DNA from: an uncultured Prevotella sp.
Lineage (GTDB): Bacteria; Bacteroidota; Bacteroidia; Bacteroidales; Bacteroidaceae
Direction: 5' to 3'
NCBI GenBank assembly: GCA_937916075.1
Contig: CALGHW010000044.1
Coordinates: forward strand, 1 to 14,467
Length of the DNA stretch: 14,467 nt
In this document: one piece after another, positions 1-7,658 of the stretch
How positions within the stretch are numbered: the first letter of the stretch is position 1
Layout: every line of letters starts with the position of its first letter
Notes under the pieces: model-generated
Told to the model about the DNA's origin: nothing
Seen by the model: only the letters and a program-made list of their open reading frames with translations
Database searches by the model: none
Made by a program: the position numbers and the translations under genes

Positions 1-2160
1 TATATCGCCTCGTCAAACGGACAGTTCACACCTACCTTCGACGTGGTAGGACCCGTCAAACTGTCGCGCAAGTATTCTTATTATGGGGCCAATTCTGGAA
101 GTCAGGACAACTATGCGCGCGTGGCGCAGTTTGTCAAGGAGGCCTGCACCCTGGCCGACCCGCTGGTGGACTTCTCCCAGTATGACACCAACAAGGACGG
201 CAAGGTGGACAACATCTACTTCTTCTATGCCGGATATGGAGAGGCCGACAGCAAATACAGCAACACCATCTGGCCGCACGCCTTCAACTATGAGGAGTTT
301 GACCAACTGTATGGCACCGGGCAACTCACCCTCGACGGTGTGAACATCAACAGCTACTCGTGCAGCAACGAGATTAACGGAAGCAAGCCTACCATGCCCA
401 CCGGCATCGGCACCTTCACCCATGAGTTCGGACACGTGCTGGGACTGGGCGACCACTATGACGTGGAGTACAGTTCGGCCACGTTCGACCCAGGCTCCTT
501 CGATATTATGGCCAGCGGCTCATACAACAATGACGGCAACACGCCTCCCACATTCTCGGCCTATGAGCGTGGCGAACTGGGCTGGCTCGACTATACCGAG
601 CTGAGCGCCGGCACCGACACACTCAACGTGCTGCCCGACCTGAAGGACAGCAACAAGGCTTACCGCATATCGGTACCCGGCACCAACGACCGGGAGTTCT
701 ATGTGCTGGAGAACCGACAGCAGAAGGGATGGGACAAGTATCTGCCCGGACACGGCATGCTGATGTGGCATATCGATATCGACACCACGGCCTGGAACAA
801 CAATTCCATCAACACCATCGCCAGCCACCAGCGGGTGGACCTCGTGGAGGCCGACAACCGCAAGACCTCCAACACCACATCCGGCGACCCCTTCCCCGGC
901 TCGTCGAACGTGACACGATGGACCCTGAAGTCATGGAATAACAAGACGCTGTTGAGCCTGGATGATATCGAGGAGAAAGACAGCCTCATCTATATGTTGC
1001 TGGGCGGACTGGACATGAAGCTGCCCACACCTGACCTGACTGTGACCGACACCCAGGACGACAACATCACCATCATCTGGACGGCACAACCCATCGCCAA
1101 GACCTACAAGCTGAATGTCTTTGCCGGCCAGGGCAACAACCTGCAAGTACTGGACGGATATAAGGACAAGGTGGTGGACGGCGGCAGCCCGATAACCATC
1201 AGTGGCCTGACGCCCGACAGCGACTACAAGCTGACACTTGTGGCCACACGTGGCTCCTATACGTCAGACACAGCGTCCGTCAACATCCACACCACCGAGA
1301 TTCCTTTCGGCAAGCTGAAGCCGGAAGGACTGGCCGTACTGAACGCCACCGGCACCAGCATCACCGCCCAATGGCAGGCCGTGAAGGATGCCGACAACTA
1401 TGTGGTGACCCTCATGCGCCACAGTCTGGACAGCCAGACGCTCCAACAGGGATATGACTTCACCCAGCGGATGGACGGAATGCCCGCTCTCTGGAAGTCG
1501 AATGCCACCTTCGTGACCATGAACGGCTACTACGGCGAGGCCGGACCGGCCCTGCGCCTGCTCAATAATGACGAGTATCTGCTGGCCGCCTGTCCCGACG
1601 CACAGCTCAACGCCATTTCCTTCTGGGCCCGCAGCCGCAACGCCGAGGGTGGAACACTGGCCGTGGAGACCGCCAACAAGGGGGTATGGACCGAGGTGGC
1701 TTCTATCGACCTGACCCAAGCCGCCGAAGGCAAGACATACGAATACTCGTTTGCTCCGGCCGACTCTGTGCGACTGGTTCACCACAAGGATGTGAGCACG
1801 GTATTCATCGACGATGTGACCGTAGGCTATCAGGCCGTCGTGCGCACACCGGTAGCGGGATTCAACAACATTGAGGTGGGCAACACGCTGTCATACACCT
1901 TCACCGGACTCGACAAGTATACCACCTATGGCTTCACTGTCTATGCCAAGCAGGGCAACAGCACATCGGCCCTCTCTGACGAGCTGCCCTTCCTGCTGAT
2001 GGACTTCCCGGCCGGCATCAGTACCGCCAAGACGGCCGACAGCCAGACTCCGGCCACGGTATACGACCTCAACGGCCGACGGGTCAACACAAATGCCTTG
2101 ACCAAAGGTGTCTACATCTTCAAGCAAGGTGGCAAGGGCCACAAGGTCGTGGTGAAATAA
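1..2160 (+). CDS. M6 family metalloprotease, secreted (5' end outside window)
   Basis: The frame is open from base 1, so the gene starts upstream; 719 residues are visible. It is a zinc endopeptidase of the M6 (immune inhibitor A-like) family. The zinc motif HEFGHVLGLGDHYD lies at 421-462 and a Met-turn-like FDIMASG at about 500-520. After the catalytic domain (to about 1015) come a fibronectin type III-like domain (about 1024-1280), then a second one (about 1315-1980) that seems interrupted by a jelly-roll-like segment (about 1450-1840). The last 40 residues (VYDLNGRRVN ... KGVYIFKQGG ... KVVVK) resemble the C-terminal signal of the type IX secretion system, so the protein is probably exported to the surface or medium. 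Signal peptide and propeptide are outside the window. The family call rests on seen motifs; substrate and secretion route are inference. Confidence 0.9.
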   Translation, partial: YIASSNGQFTPTFDVVGPVKLSRKYSYYGANSGSQDNYARVAQFVKEACTLADPLVDFSQYDTNKDGKVDNIYFFYAGYGEADSKYSNTIWPHAFNYEEFDQLYGTGQLTLDGVNINSYSCSNEINGSKPTMPTGIGTFTHEFGHVLGLGDHYDVEYSSATFDPGSFDIMASGSYNNDGNTPPTFSAYERGELGWLDYTELSAGTDTLNVLPDLKDSNKAYRISVPGTNDREFYVLENRQQKGWDKYLPGHGMLMWHIDIDTTAWNNNSINTIASHQRVDLVEADNRKTSNTTSGDPFPGSSNVTRWTLKSWNNKTLLSLDDIEEKDSLIYMLLGGLDMKLPTPDLTVTDTQDDNITIIWTAQPIAKTYKLNVFAGQGNNLQVLDGYKDKVVDGGSPITISGLTPDSDYKLTLVATRGSYTSDTASVNIHTTEIPFGKLKPEGLAVLNATGTSITAQWQAVKDADNYVVTLMRHSLDSQTLQQGYDFTQRMDGMPALWKSNATFVTMNGYYGEAGPALRLLNNDEYLLAACPDAQLNAISFWARSRNAEGGTLAVETANKGVWTEVASIDLTQAAEGKTYEYSFAPADSVRLVHHKDVSTVFIDDVTVGYQAVVRTPVAGFNNIEVGNTLSYTFTGLDKYTTYGFTVYAKQGNSTSALSDELPFLLMDFPAGISTAKTADSQTPATVYDLNGRRVNTNALTKGVYIFKQGGKGHKVVVK

Positions 2161-2172
2161 CATGCGCCAGGA

Positions 2173-2198
2173 TAGTCTTCTCCCCAAAGAGAAGACTA
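2173..2198 (+). terminator. Hairpin after the M6 protease gene, probable terminator
   Basis: A perfect 10-bp stem (TAGTCTTCTC / GAGAAGACTA) with a 6-nt loop starts 12 bases after the stop codon. No T-run follows, so an intrinsic terminator is likely from position but not proven. Confidence 0.5.
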
Positions 2199-2251
2199 CC
2201 CGACCATCAATAGGTATTCAAAGTGTATCGCATATATGTGAACACCTACAT

Positions 2252-2312
2252 ACACAAAGACGCGGAGACACAGAGCATGAATCGGAAAGCTCTGTTCTCC
2301 GCGTCTTTGCGT
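2252..2312. repeat. Long imperfect inverted repeat between convergent genes
   Basis: Arms 2252-2276 and 2289-2312 pair over about 24 bp with one mismatch and one bulged base around a 12-nt loop. The arm core (CAAAGACGCGGAGA) resembles a dispersed intergenic palindrome that I recall from many bacterial genomes; that resemblance is from memory only. It lies between the M6 protease (+) and manA (-) and could end transcription from both sides. Neither side has a clear T-run. Confidence 0.6.
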
Positions 2313-2354
2313 AATGCTGATTGACACAGCTATCTGCCAGTCGGGACAGCCGGC

Positions 2355-3329
2355 TTACATCGTGGCCGTCAGGAACGAGGCGTTGCCAAAGATATAGAGC
2401 ACATTCTCACAGGCCGGCACCAGGATGGTCTCACCCTGACGGATGTGGATGCCGTTGATATTGGCCTCGCCCCACAAACACATCACGACCACAAAGGAGT
2501 CGCACTCAAAATTGACCTGTGACGCCACTTGCACCACGACTCTATGGACCACGAAATGCGGACAGTTGACCAGTTGGGAAATGGGCTTTGTACTGTCGTA
2601 GCTGCTCCTGTATTCCGGCCACACCCGGTAGTCTATCGCGTCGCGGGCCTCCTGGATATGCAGCTCGCGGGGCTTGCCGTGCGCGTCTTTTCGGCCGAAG
2701 TCGTAAACGCGGTAAGTGATGTCGCTGGTCTCCTGTATCTCGGCCAAGAAGTTGCCGGCCCCAATGGCATGCAACCGGCCGGCAGGCAGGAAGAAGAGGT
2801 CGCCGTCGTGGGCCTCGTGTGTGGCTATCACGTCCTGCATGGGCGAATGGCCGTTCTCGGGCTCGGCCGTGGCCAATCGCTCATAGTCCTCGGGCGTGAT
2901 GCTTTTGGAGAGACCGGCATAAATCTTGCTGCCCACATCGCTCTTGATGATATACCACATCTCCGTCTTTCCGGCACAGCCATGCCGCTCCATCGCCAAT
3001 TTGTCGTCGGGATGCACCTGCACGCTGAGGTTTTGCCGTGAGTCGATAAACTTCACAAGCAGAGGAAACTGGTTGCCAAACCGCTTGTATACCTTCCGCC
3101 CCACCAGCAATTCCTTGTATTTGTCAATAAGCTCGGTCAGCGTCAGCCCCACATCCACGTCGTCCACCAAGCCCCGCTCGATGGCCCGGCTCTCGTGTCC
3201 CGGCACACCGCTCACCTCCCAACTCTCGCCAATATTGGGTTGGGCCGTAAAAATTCCCTTGAAGGGAGCTATCTGATAACCGCCCCACAGGGTTGTCTTC
3301 AGATAGGGTTCAAACTTATATGGTTTCAT
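2355..3329 (-). CDS. manA: Mannose-6-phosphate isomerase, type I
   Basis: Cytoplasmic zinc enzyme that interconverts mannose-6-phosphate and fructose-6-phosphate. The 324 residues match the short bacterial form of the family. Zinc ligands are visible: Gln104 and His106 in LSVQVHPDD, Glu123 in KTEMWYI, and His187 in PAGRLHAIGAG. The substrate-side stretch TYRVYDFGR is at about 205-213. The ATG at 3329 begins MKPYKFEPYLKTTLWGG, the usual N-terminus of the family. It is the third gene of a same-strand set (permease, ROK kinase, isomerase), but a 223-bp gap holding a large inverted repeat separates it from the kinase, so it may have its own promoter. The enzyme call is secure; its role in mannose catabolism rather than in making mannose donors comes from context. 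Confidence 0.93.
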   Translation of the reverse strand: MKPYKFEPYLKTTLWGGYQIAPFKGIFTAQPNIGESWEVSGVPGHESRAIERGLVDDVDVGLTLTELIDKYKELLVGRKVYKRFGNQFPLLVKFIDSRQNLSVQVHPDDKLAMERHGCAGKTEMWYIIKSDVGSKIYAGLSKSITPEDYERLATAEPENGHSPMQDVIATHEAHDGDLFFLPAGRLHAIGAGNFLAEIQETSDITYRVYDFGRKDAHGKPRELHIQEARDAIDYRVWPEYRSSYDSTKPISQLVNCPHFVVHRVVVQVASQVNFECDSFVVVMCLWGEANINGIHIRQGETILVPACENVLYIFGNASFLTATM

Positions 3330-3357
3330 TTCTTTGTTGTTTTTCTATGTGACGATG

Positions 3358-3531
3358 AAAAAATAAATTGGTATGATTTGAGCCTCATATTTTTGAGCTA
3401 TTTTTCTCACTCGAAGAGGGAGTATAGCGGGCTATACGACCGATGAGAGGGAGGAAAAGAGCCAAAAAGATGAGGCTGACACCAATACTGAATGATAACT
3501 TTCTCACTCAAATCGTACCAAGTTATTTTTT
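3358..3531. repeat. MITE-like nested inverted-repeat element
   Basis: About 174 bp between the kinase and manA. Outer arms 3358-3382 and 3507-3531 pair over 25 bp with two mismatches. Inner arms at about 3381-3408 and 3450-3477 pair imperfectly. The centre is a perfect palindrome, GTATAGCGGGCTATAC, at 3422-3437. The right arm has an extra stretch of roughly 29 bp (3478-3506) with no partner on the left. The nested form suggests a dispersed intergenic repeat or a non-autonomous element. No transposase is present. Transcribed, it would form a long stem-loop in the manA upstream region. Confidence 0.65.
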
Positions 3532-3552
3532 TAGCGTCACTATATTTCAATA

Positions 3553-4527
3553 CTATATATCCCAGCCCACGGCCGAGGCCCCCAGCACAGCGGCACTGCT
3601 ACCGTCGAGACCGCTCACCAGGAAGGCCGCGTCACGAAACAGCGGCGACACTTCTTCCCGATAACTATCCCGGACAGGTTTCATGAGCAGCTCGCCAGCC
3701 TGAGTCATACCGCCGAAGAAGATAAATGCCTCAGGAGCCGAGAAGGCCGCAAAGTCGGCACAGGCCTGTCCCAACATCCGTCCCGTGAAGCTGTATACAT
3801 CCTGGGCCAGTCCGTCACCTTGTTCGGCCGCCCGGCTGACGTGGAAGGAGGTAATCTCCTCTGGTATCAAGGCCCGCAAGGCCGACGGTCGTGTAGTTGT
3901 GGCCAACCACTCGCGGGCCGTCCGGGCCACACCCGTGGCCGAACAGTAGGCCTCCAAACATCCCTTCCGTCCACAGCCACAAAGACGGCCGTTCTCCCGC
4001 CGCATGATGACATGGCCCAGTTCGCCGGCGAAGCCGTTGCTGCCATAGAGCAACTTTCCGTCGATGACAATGCCTGAGCCCACGCCCGTGCCGAGCGTGA
4101 GCATGATAAAGTTTTTCATACCCCGCGCCACGCCATAGGTCATCTCGCCGATGGCGGCCGCATTGGCGTCGTTGGTCAGTGCCACGGGGATGCCCAAGGC
4201 CTCACTGAACATCGCTGCTAAGGGTACTACTTTATCATGTGCCCAGGGCAGGTTAGGGGCATACTCTATCGTGCCCTGATAATAGTTGCCGTTGGGGGCG
4301 CCGATACCCATTGCCTTGACGGTATCGATACCGCCCAGCTCGTCTATCATCGGGCGCAGAGCCGCCACACAGGTTGCCACATAGTCTTCAGCCGTCTCAA
4401 ACCCTCCGGTCTTCACCGTAACGGTATTCTTGATGTTGCCACGGGCATCGACACTGCCAAAGACAGAGTTGGTGCCTCCCAGATCCAAGCCTATCACATA
4501 AGGCTTTATTGTTTCGTTGTTATTCAT
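3553..4527 (-). CDS. ROK family sugar kinase (gluco/mannokinase-like)
   Basis: Cytoplasmic ATP-dependent hexose kinase of the ROK family, 324 residues. Seen motifs: the phosphate-binding GLDLGGTN (about 13-20), the catalytic Asp120 in LTNDANAAAIGE, the second phosphate loop LGTGVGSG (about 145-152), and the ROK zinc site formed by His172 (GELGH) and the cysteines of CGCGRKGC (183, 185, 190). The start is taken at 4527 (MNNNETIKPY). The frame stays open to 4602, but that extension lies inside the permease gene and has no family character. It is 10 bases behind the permease stop, so the two are very likely co-transcribed. ROK kinases of Bacteroides act on glucose and mannose (established for the family); with manA nearby, mannose is a reasonable substrate here, by inference. 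Confidence 0.9.
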   Translation of the reverse strand: MNNNETIKPYVIGLDLGGTNSVFGSVDARGNIKNTVTVKTGGFETAEDYVATCVAALRPMIDELGGIDTVKAMGIGAPNGNYYQGTIEYAPNLPWAHDKVVPLAAMFSEALGIPVALTNDANAAAIGEMTYGVARGMKNFIMLTLGTGVGSGIVIDGKLLYGSNGFAGELGHVIMRRENGRLCGCGRKGCLEAYCSATGVARTAREWLATTTRPSALRALIPEEITSFHVSRAAEQGDGLAQDVYSFTGRMLGQACADFAAFSAPEAFIFFGGMTQAGELLMKPVRDSYREEVSPLFRDAAFLVSGLDGSSAAVLGASAVGWDI

Positions 4528-4537
4528 GAGATTCAGG

Positions 4538-5713
4538 TTATTTTGTTGTTTTGATACCAAAAGCGCAATAGCAGAGATAAGCGGCACAGGCCAGCAGCAC
4601 AAGCACTCCGGCCGTGATGTCGCCCATCCTGTCGGTGGCGAATCCTATCAACGGGGTGGCCGCTCCTCCTCCTGCCACGGCCGTTATCATCAGTCCAGAA
4701 ATCAGATTGGCCTTGTCGGGACACACGCTGACAGCCATGGAATAGATGATGGGGAAGATGCAGGAACACAAGAAGCCTACAGCTCCGATATGTGCCAAGG
4801 CCATGACCTCGCCCATCGGGACGAAAGCCAAGGACAGCACCACAACCATGCAAGCGACGATATTCACTTGGAAATAAATCTTGGCCGCAATCTTTGTCAT
4901 CAGGAACACGCCTAAGAAAGCCCCTGCCGTGCGGCAGATGAAATACACCTGCGGGGCCTGTCCGGCCTGGGCCACCGTCCAAGCATAGCGGCTCATCATC
5001 ACCTTGGACGACACGAAATTGGTGCCTACATCGATGGCCACGGCAAAGAAGATGCCCAAAAAGAGCAACAGGATAGCTGGCTGACGCAACAAGGCAAAGG
5101 TCTCTCCTACCGTCACCTTTTCCGTCTCGTCCACGTGTTCACGCTCAATGGGCGACAACATCAGCCAAAGGGCCGAGAGAAGGGTGATGCCTCCCAATAC
5201 GGGGAAAGCAAGATACCACTGTTGCTTGTCGCCCCCGCCCAATACGTTGACGGCAAAGAGCATGATAAAGGGCCCGCAGAATGACGAGACGGCCTTCACC
5301 ACCTGCCCTGCCGTCAGGCTGCTGGTGAGCATCTTCTCGTCGCTGACCACATTCTTGACCAACGGGTTTTCCGATACCTGGAGGACAGCATTGCCGATGC
5401 CCAAGGCGGCATAGCCCACCAGACAGGCCCAAGAGGTGCCTACCAGCGGCACCATCATACCCACTATCGTCACGGCCATGCCCACCAACACTGTGTTCTT
5501 ACGTCCCCAACGGTTCATCCGTATGCCTATCGGCACACTCAGGAACAGAAACCACACAAAGACCATCGACGGCAGCAGTCCGGCCACCGTCTGGCTCCAG
5601 CCGAAAGCCTCACGGGCATAGTCACTGGAGATTCCCACAATATCGCAGAAGCCCATCACAAAAAAGGAGAAGAGCACTGCGCCCACACTTGAGAGTTGTT
5701 TTCCTTTCATCAT
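4538..5713 (-). CDS. MFS sugar permease, FHS (FucP/GluP-like) family
   Basis: Inner-membrane sugar importer of 391 residues with about 12 hydrophobic segments. The N-terminal FSFFVMGFCDIVG, the MFS loop NRWGRKN between helices 2 and 3, and NPLVKNVV after helix 4 fit the fucose/glucose/galactose:H+ symporter family. The start is placed at the ATG pair 5713/5710 (MMKGKQLSS). The open frame to 5782 would add 23 polar residues and would run through the inverted repeat at 5723-5746. The ROK kinase follows 10 bases after the stop. A permease feeding a hexokinase and a mannose-6-P isomerase suggests glucose or mannose import. The family is clear; the exact sugar is not. Confidence 0.9.
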   Translation of the reverse strand: MMKGKQLSSVGAVLFSFFVMGFCDIVGISSDYAREAFGWSQTVAGLLPSMVFVWFLFLSVPIGIRMNRWGRKNTVLVGMAVTIVGMMVPLVGTSWACLVGYAALGIGNAVLQVSENPLVKNVVSDEKMLTSSLTAGQVVKAVSSFCGPFIMLFAVNVLGGGDKQQWYLAFPVLGGITLLSALWLMLSPIEREHVDETEKVTVGETFALLRQPAILLLFLGIFFAVAIDVGTNFVSSKVMMSRYAWTVAQAGQAPQVYFICRTAGAFLGVFLMTKIAAKIYFQVNIVACMVVVLSLAFVPMGEVMALAHIGAVGFLCSCIFPIIYSMAVSVCPDKANLISGLMITAVAGGGAATPLIGFATDRMGDITAGVLVLLACAAYLCYCAFGIKTTK

Positions 5714-5722
5714 CTCATTTTT

Positions 5723-5746
5723 ATTCGTATATTTCCTTATACGAAT
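5723..5746. promoter_or_regulatory. Perfect 24-bp inverted repeat in the permease leader
   Basis: Arms ATTCGTATA (5723-5731) and TATACGAAT (5738-5746) are perfect 9-bp complements around 6 bases. The repeat ends 9 bases before the first ATG of the permease. On the mRNA the loop reads AGGAAA. It could be an operator for a sugar-responsive repressor or an RNA hairpin affecting translation. No adjacent repressor gene is present to favour the operator reading. Confidence 0.55.
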
Positions 5747-5770
5747 GAGAAGACAAGAACACGTATCTTC

Positions 5771-5803
5771 AAAATGTATCACAAGGTTTTAATTTTCCAC
5801 AAA
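5771..5803 (-). promoter_or_regulatory. Candidate promoter for the permease-kinase operon
   Basis: On the minus strand TTTG (5803-5800) is followed after 21 bases by TACATTTT (5778-5771), one mismatch from the Bacteroidetes -7 box TAnnTTTG. The predicted transcript would begin near 5764 and carry the hairpin at 5746-5723 in its leader. The spacing is at the long end of what is accepted. Confidence 0.4.
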
Positions 5804-5808
5804 ACAGC

Positions 5809-6495
5809 TTACTGCCGATAGACCACCGCCCTACCATCCTTGGTGATGCCCTCGGCCGAGATGACGAGCTGGCGGCAAGTAGAGTTGTTGTAAAATTCTA
5901 TCTTGGCCTCCCCTTTAGAGTCAGTCTTCACGTTCGGGTTCCAATAGAGCGTGCGACGGTAGTCGGGCATGGGGGCCATCAGGCTATAGTCGGGACTGTA
6001 GAACTCCACCGCGGGGGCATAGCCCTCAAAGGTAGTACGGCGGATGCCCCGCTGCTTGACACGATAGGCATGAATAGAATAGAGGAATATCGTAACAGGA
6101 TTGTACACAGCCAAGTCGGGACACACCATATGATGCGTCCAAATATCCTTCTCTGCTATATAGACCGACTTATAGTCATCCAGCAGTTCTGGAGGCGGTA
6201 TGAGCGACGGATCATTTACGACAGGAAGGCGACCTTGAGAAATCAGCTGGGCTGGAACGCCTGTCGTGGTGAGATACTGGTTATTCCATATCCATACCAC
6301 GGGCCGGTTTTTATAAGTAGGACCGCCTTGCATGAAAAAGCCATCAGGAGACATGGCTTGTCCATAACTGTCTACTTTCGCGTTAACATCATCACGGCGA
6401 ATGTCTGCGGAAGGCTTTTGTTCATTGTTTCGTGATACATTCCCGCTTGAGATATCCTCAAAATTAAAATCACCCAAAGAGTATGCCTTGTTCAT
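5809..6495 (-). pseudogene. C-terminal fragment of a large plug-domain surface protein
   Basis: An open frame of 228 residues that looks like only the end of a much larger protein. The middle (RPVVWIWNNQY ... DYKSVYIAEKDIW ... YNPVTIFLYS) resembles the plug region of TonB-dependent receptors. The end (MPDYRRTLYWNPNVKTDSKG ... FYNNSTCRQLVISAEGIT) matches the terminal domain of large Bacteroidetes surface proteins with MG2-like or carboxypeptidase-regulatory domains. No signal peptide is seen at the ATG. Upstream, the frame stays open back to the stop codon of the preceding fragment (6586-6588). The terminal domain is paralogous to that fragment. I call it a remnant; a small intact gene cannot be excluded. 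Confidence 0.6.
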
Positions 6496-6585
6496 TTTTA
6501 TAGGTTTTAGTATTTCATTCTTGTCATTGCGAACTGATAAATTAACACGTTCATTCTCTGTTTCACAGCATTGATATGACTTTAT

Positions 6586-7658
6586 TTATTCCGTTCTGAT
6601 AAAATGTCCGTTGGAAGTTATGCCACAGACATCCACCTTGATTCTTGTTTCCTTGCTGTTGTTGAAGAAGGTTATTTGAGCCTTTCCCTTGTCATCCGTT
6701 TTCACATGCGGATTCCAATAGAGCGTACGACGGTAGTCAGTCGGTCTTGACGGTTTTTTCCTGGAATAATCCGGGTGATAAAAATCAAGCGGGAAGTCAA
6801 AGCCTTGTAATACAATATGGCGGTCACGATAAGTTACCTGCTCGCTGTCGTTGGGATACAGCGTATACACCACTGTCGCGTCTGCACGCATACTGTTCAA
6901 GTCTACCGGAGCATCCTCGTTACGAGGTTCGTAATCCGTAAAGACACGGATATCCGACAGGCGTTTCAACTGCAACGTCTTTTCCAACAGAATATCACTT
7001 CGGGTTGGTGAAGAGTTGTATGTATCCGCCTTTTCTATAGGCTTTCCATCACCACCACTCATACCGATGACAGACGCTTTTTCAGGGGTATAATTTCTGT
7101 AAAATGTATAGTTCTTGAATTTGTCATCATCAATCTTTCCGTCAACATTAAATCTGTTGTAGCGTCCCATGTTACCAAACAAATAATGACATATCTCAGG
7201 CCATAGTCTGTCACCTCATTGTAGAGGGAGTAAGCATCCTCCACATAAGCAGGATTTCGATAGTCAATCCCTCGTTTTCCACGACGTTTACCCTTCACAT
7301 TGACATTGCGTAACAACACATCCGTGTTTTCCATCCAAAGATTGCTTAGGGTATCCCTCGTCGCGGCCTGGTAGGGCATATGGTTCTGGTAAAAACCATA
7401 CTTCACACAAAAACGAGGATAAAACAAATCACGCTTCACATAATAGTCTGGCCATTTTGTCTCGTCCAAAAAGCCTTTGAGTGTTCCTGTCCCAAGACTT
7501 TTCTTGACGGAATCCTTGGCCACATAAGCAGTCATGTTCAACACCCCGACACCATAGAATGGCGGTATCTGAAACAAGAAGCGGCCATCGGGGTCTGTCT
7601 GCCGGGACAGTCCTGCCACATCTTTGCCAACTACCAGCTCAGCCTCTAAAGGCAACAT
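6586..7658 (-). pseudogene. Frameshifted, 5'-truncated large surface protein
   Basis: Two overlapping frames make one protein. The first (from 7658) holds a regulatory-like beta domain (ELVVGKDVAG ... TDPDGRFLFQIPPFYGVGVLN) and continues to NEVTDYGLRYV. The second picks up at about 7188 with HYLFGNMGRYNRFNVDGKID and ends with the terminal domain (PTDYRRTLYWNPHVKTDDKG ... VDVCGITSNGHFIRTE). The shift therefore lies at about 7188-7196. The first frame also runs straight into the oppositely oriented regulator gene at about 7650, so the N-terminal part, which should be several hundred residues with a signal peptide, is missing. It was probably a cell-envelope protein; its specific role is unknown. 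Confidence 0.7.

Noticed and set aside
1264..1785. 173-codon minus-strand open frame
   Set aside because: Antisense shadow of the M6 protease C-terminal domains.
3443..3686. Short plus-strand open frames
   Set aside because: They begin in the inverted-repeat element and run antisense into the ROK kinase.
4528..4602. Longer start for the ROK kinase
   Set aside because: The extra 25 residues overlap the permease gene and do not fit the ROK N-terminus, which begins just before GLDLGGTN.
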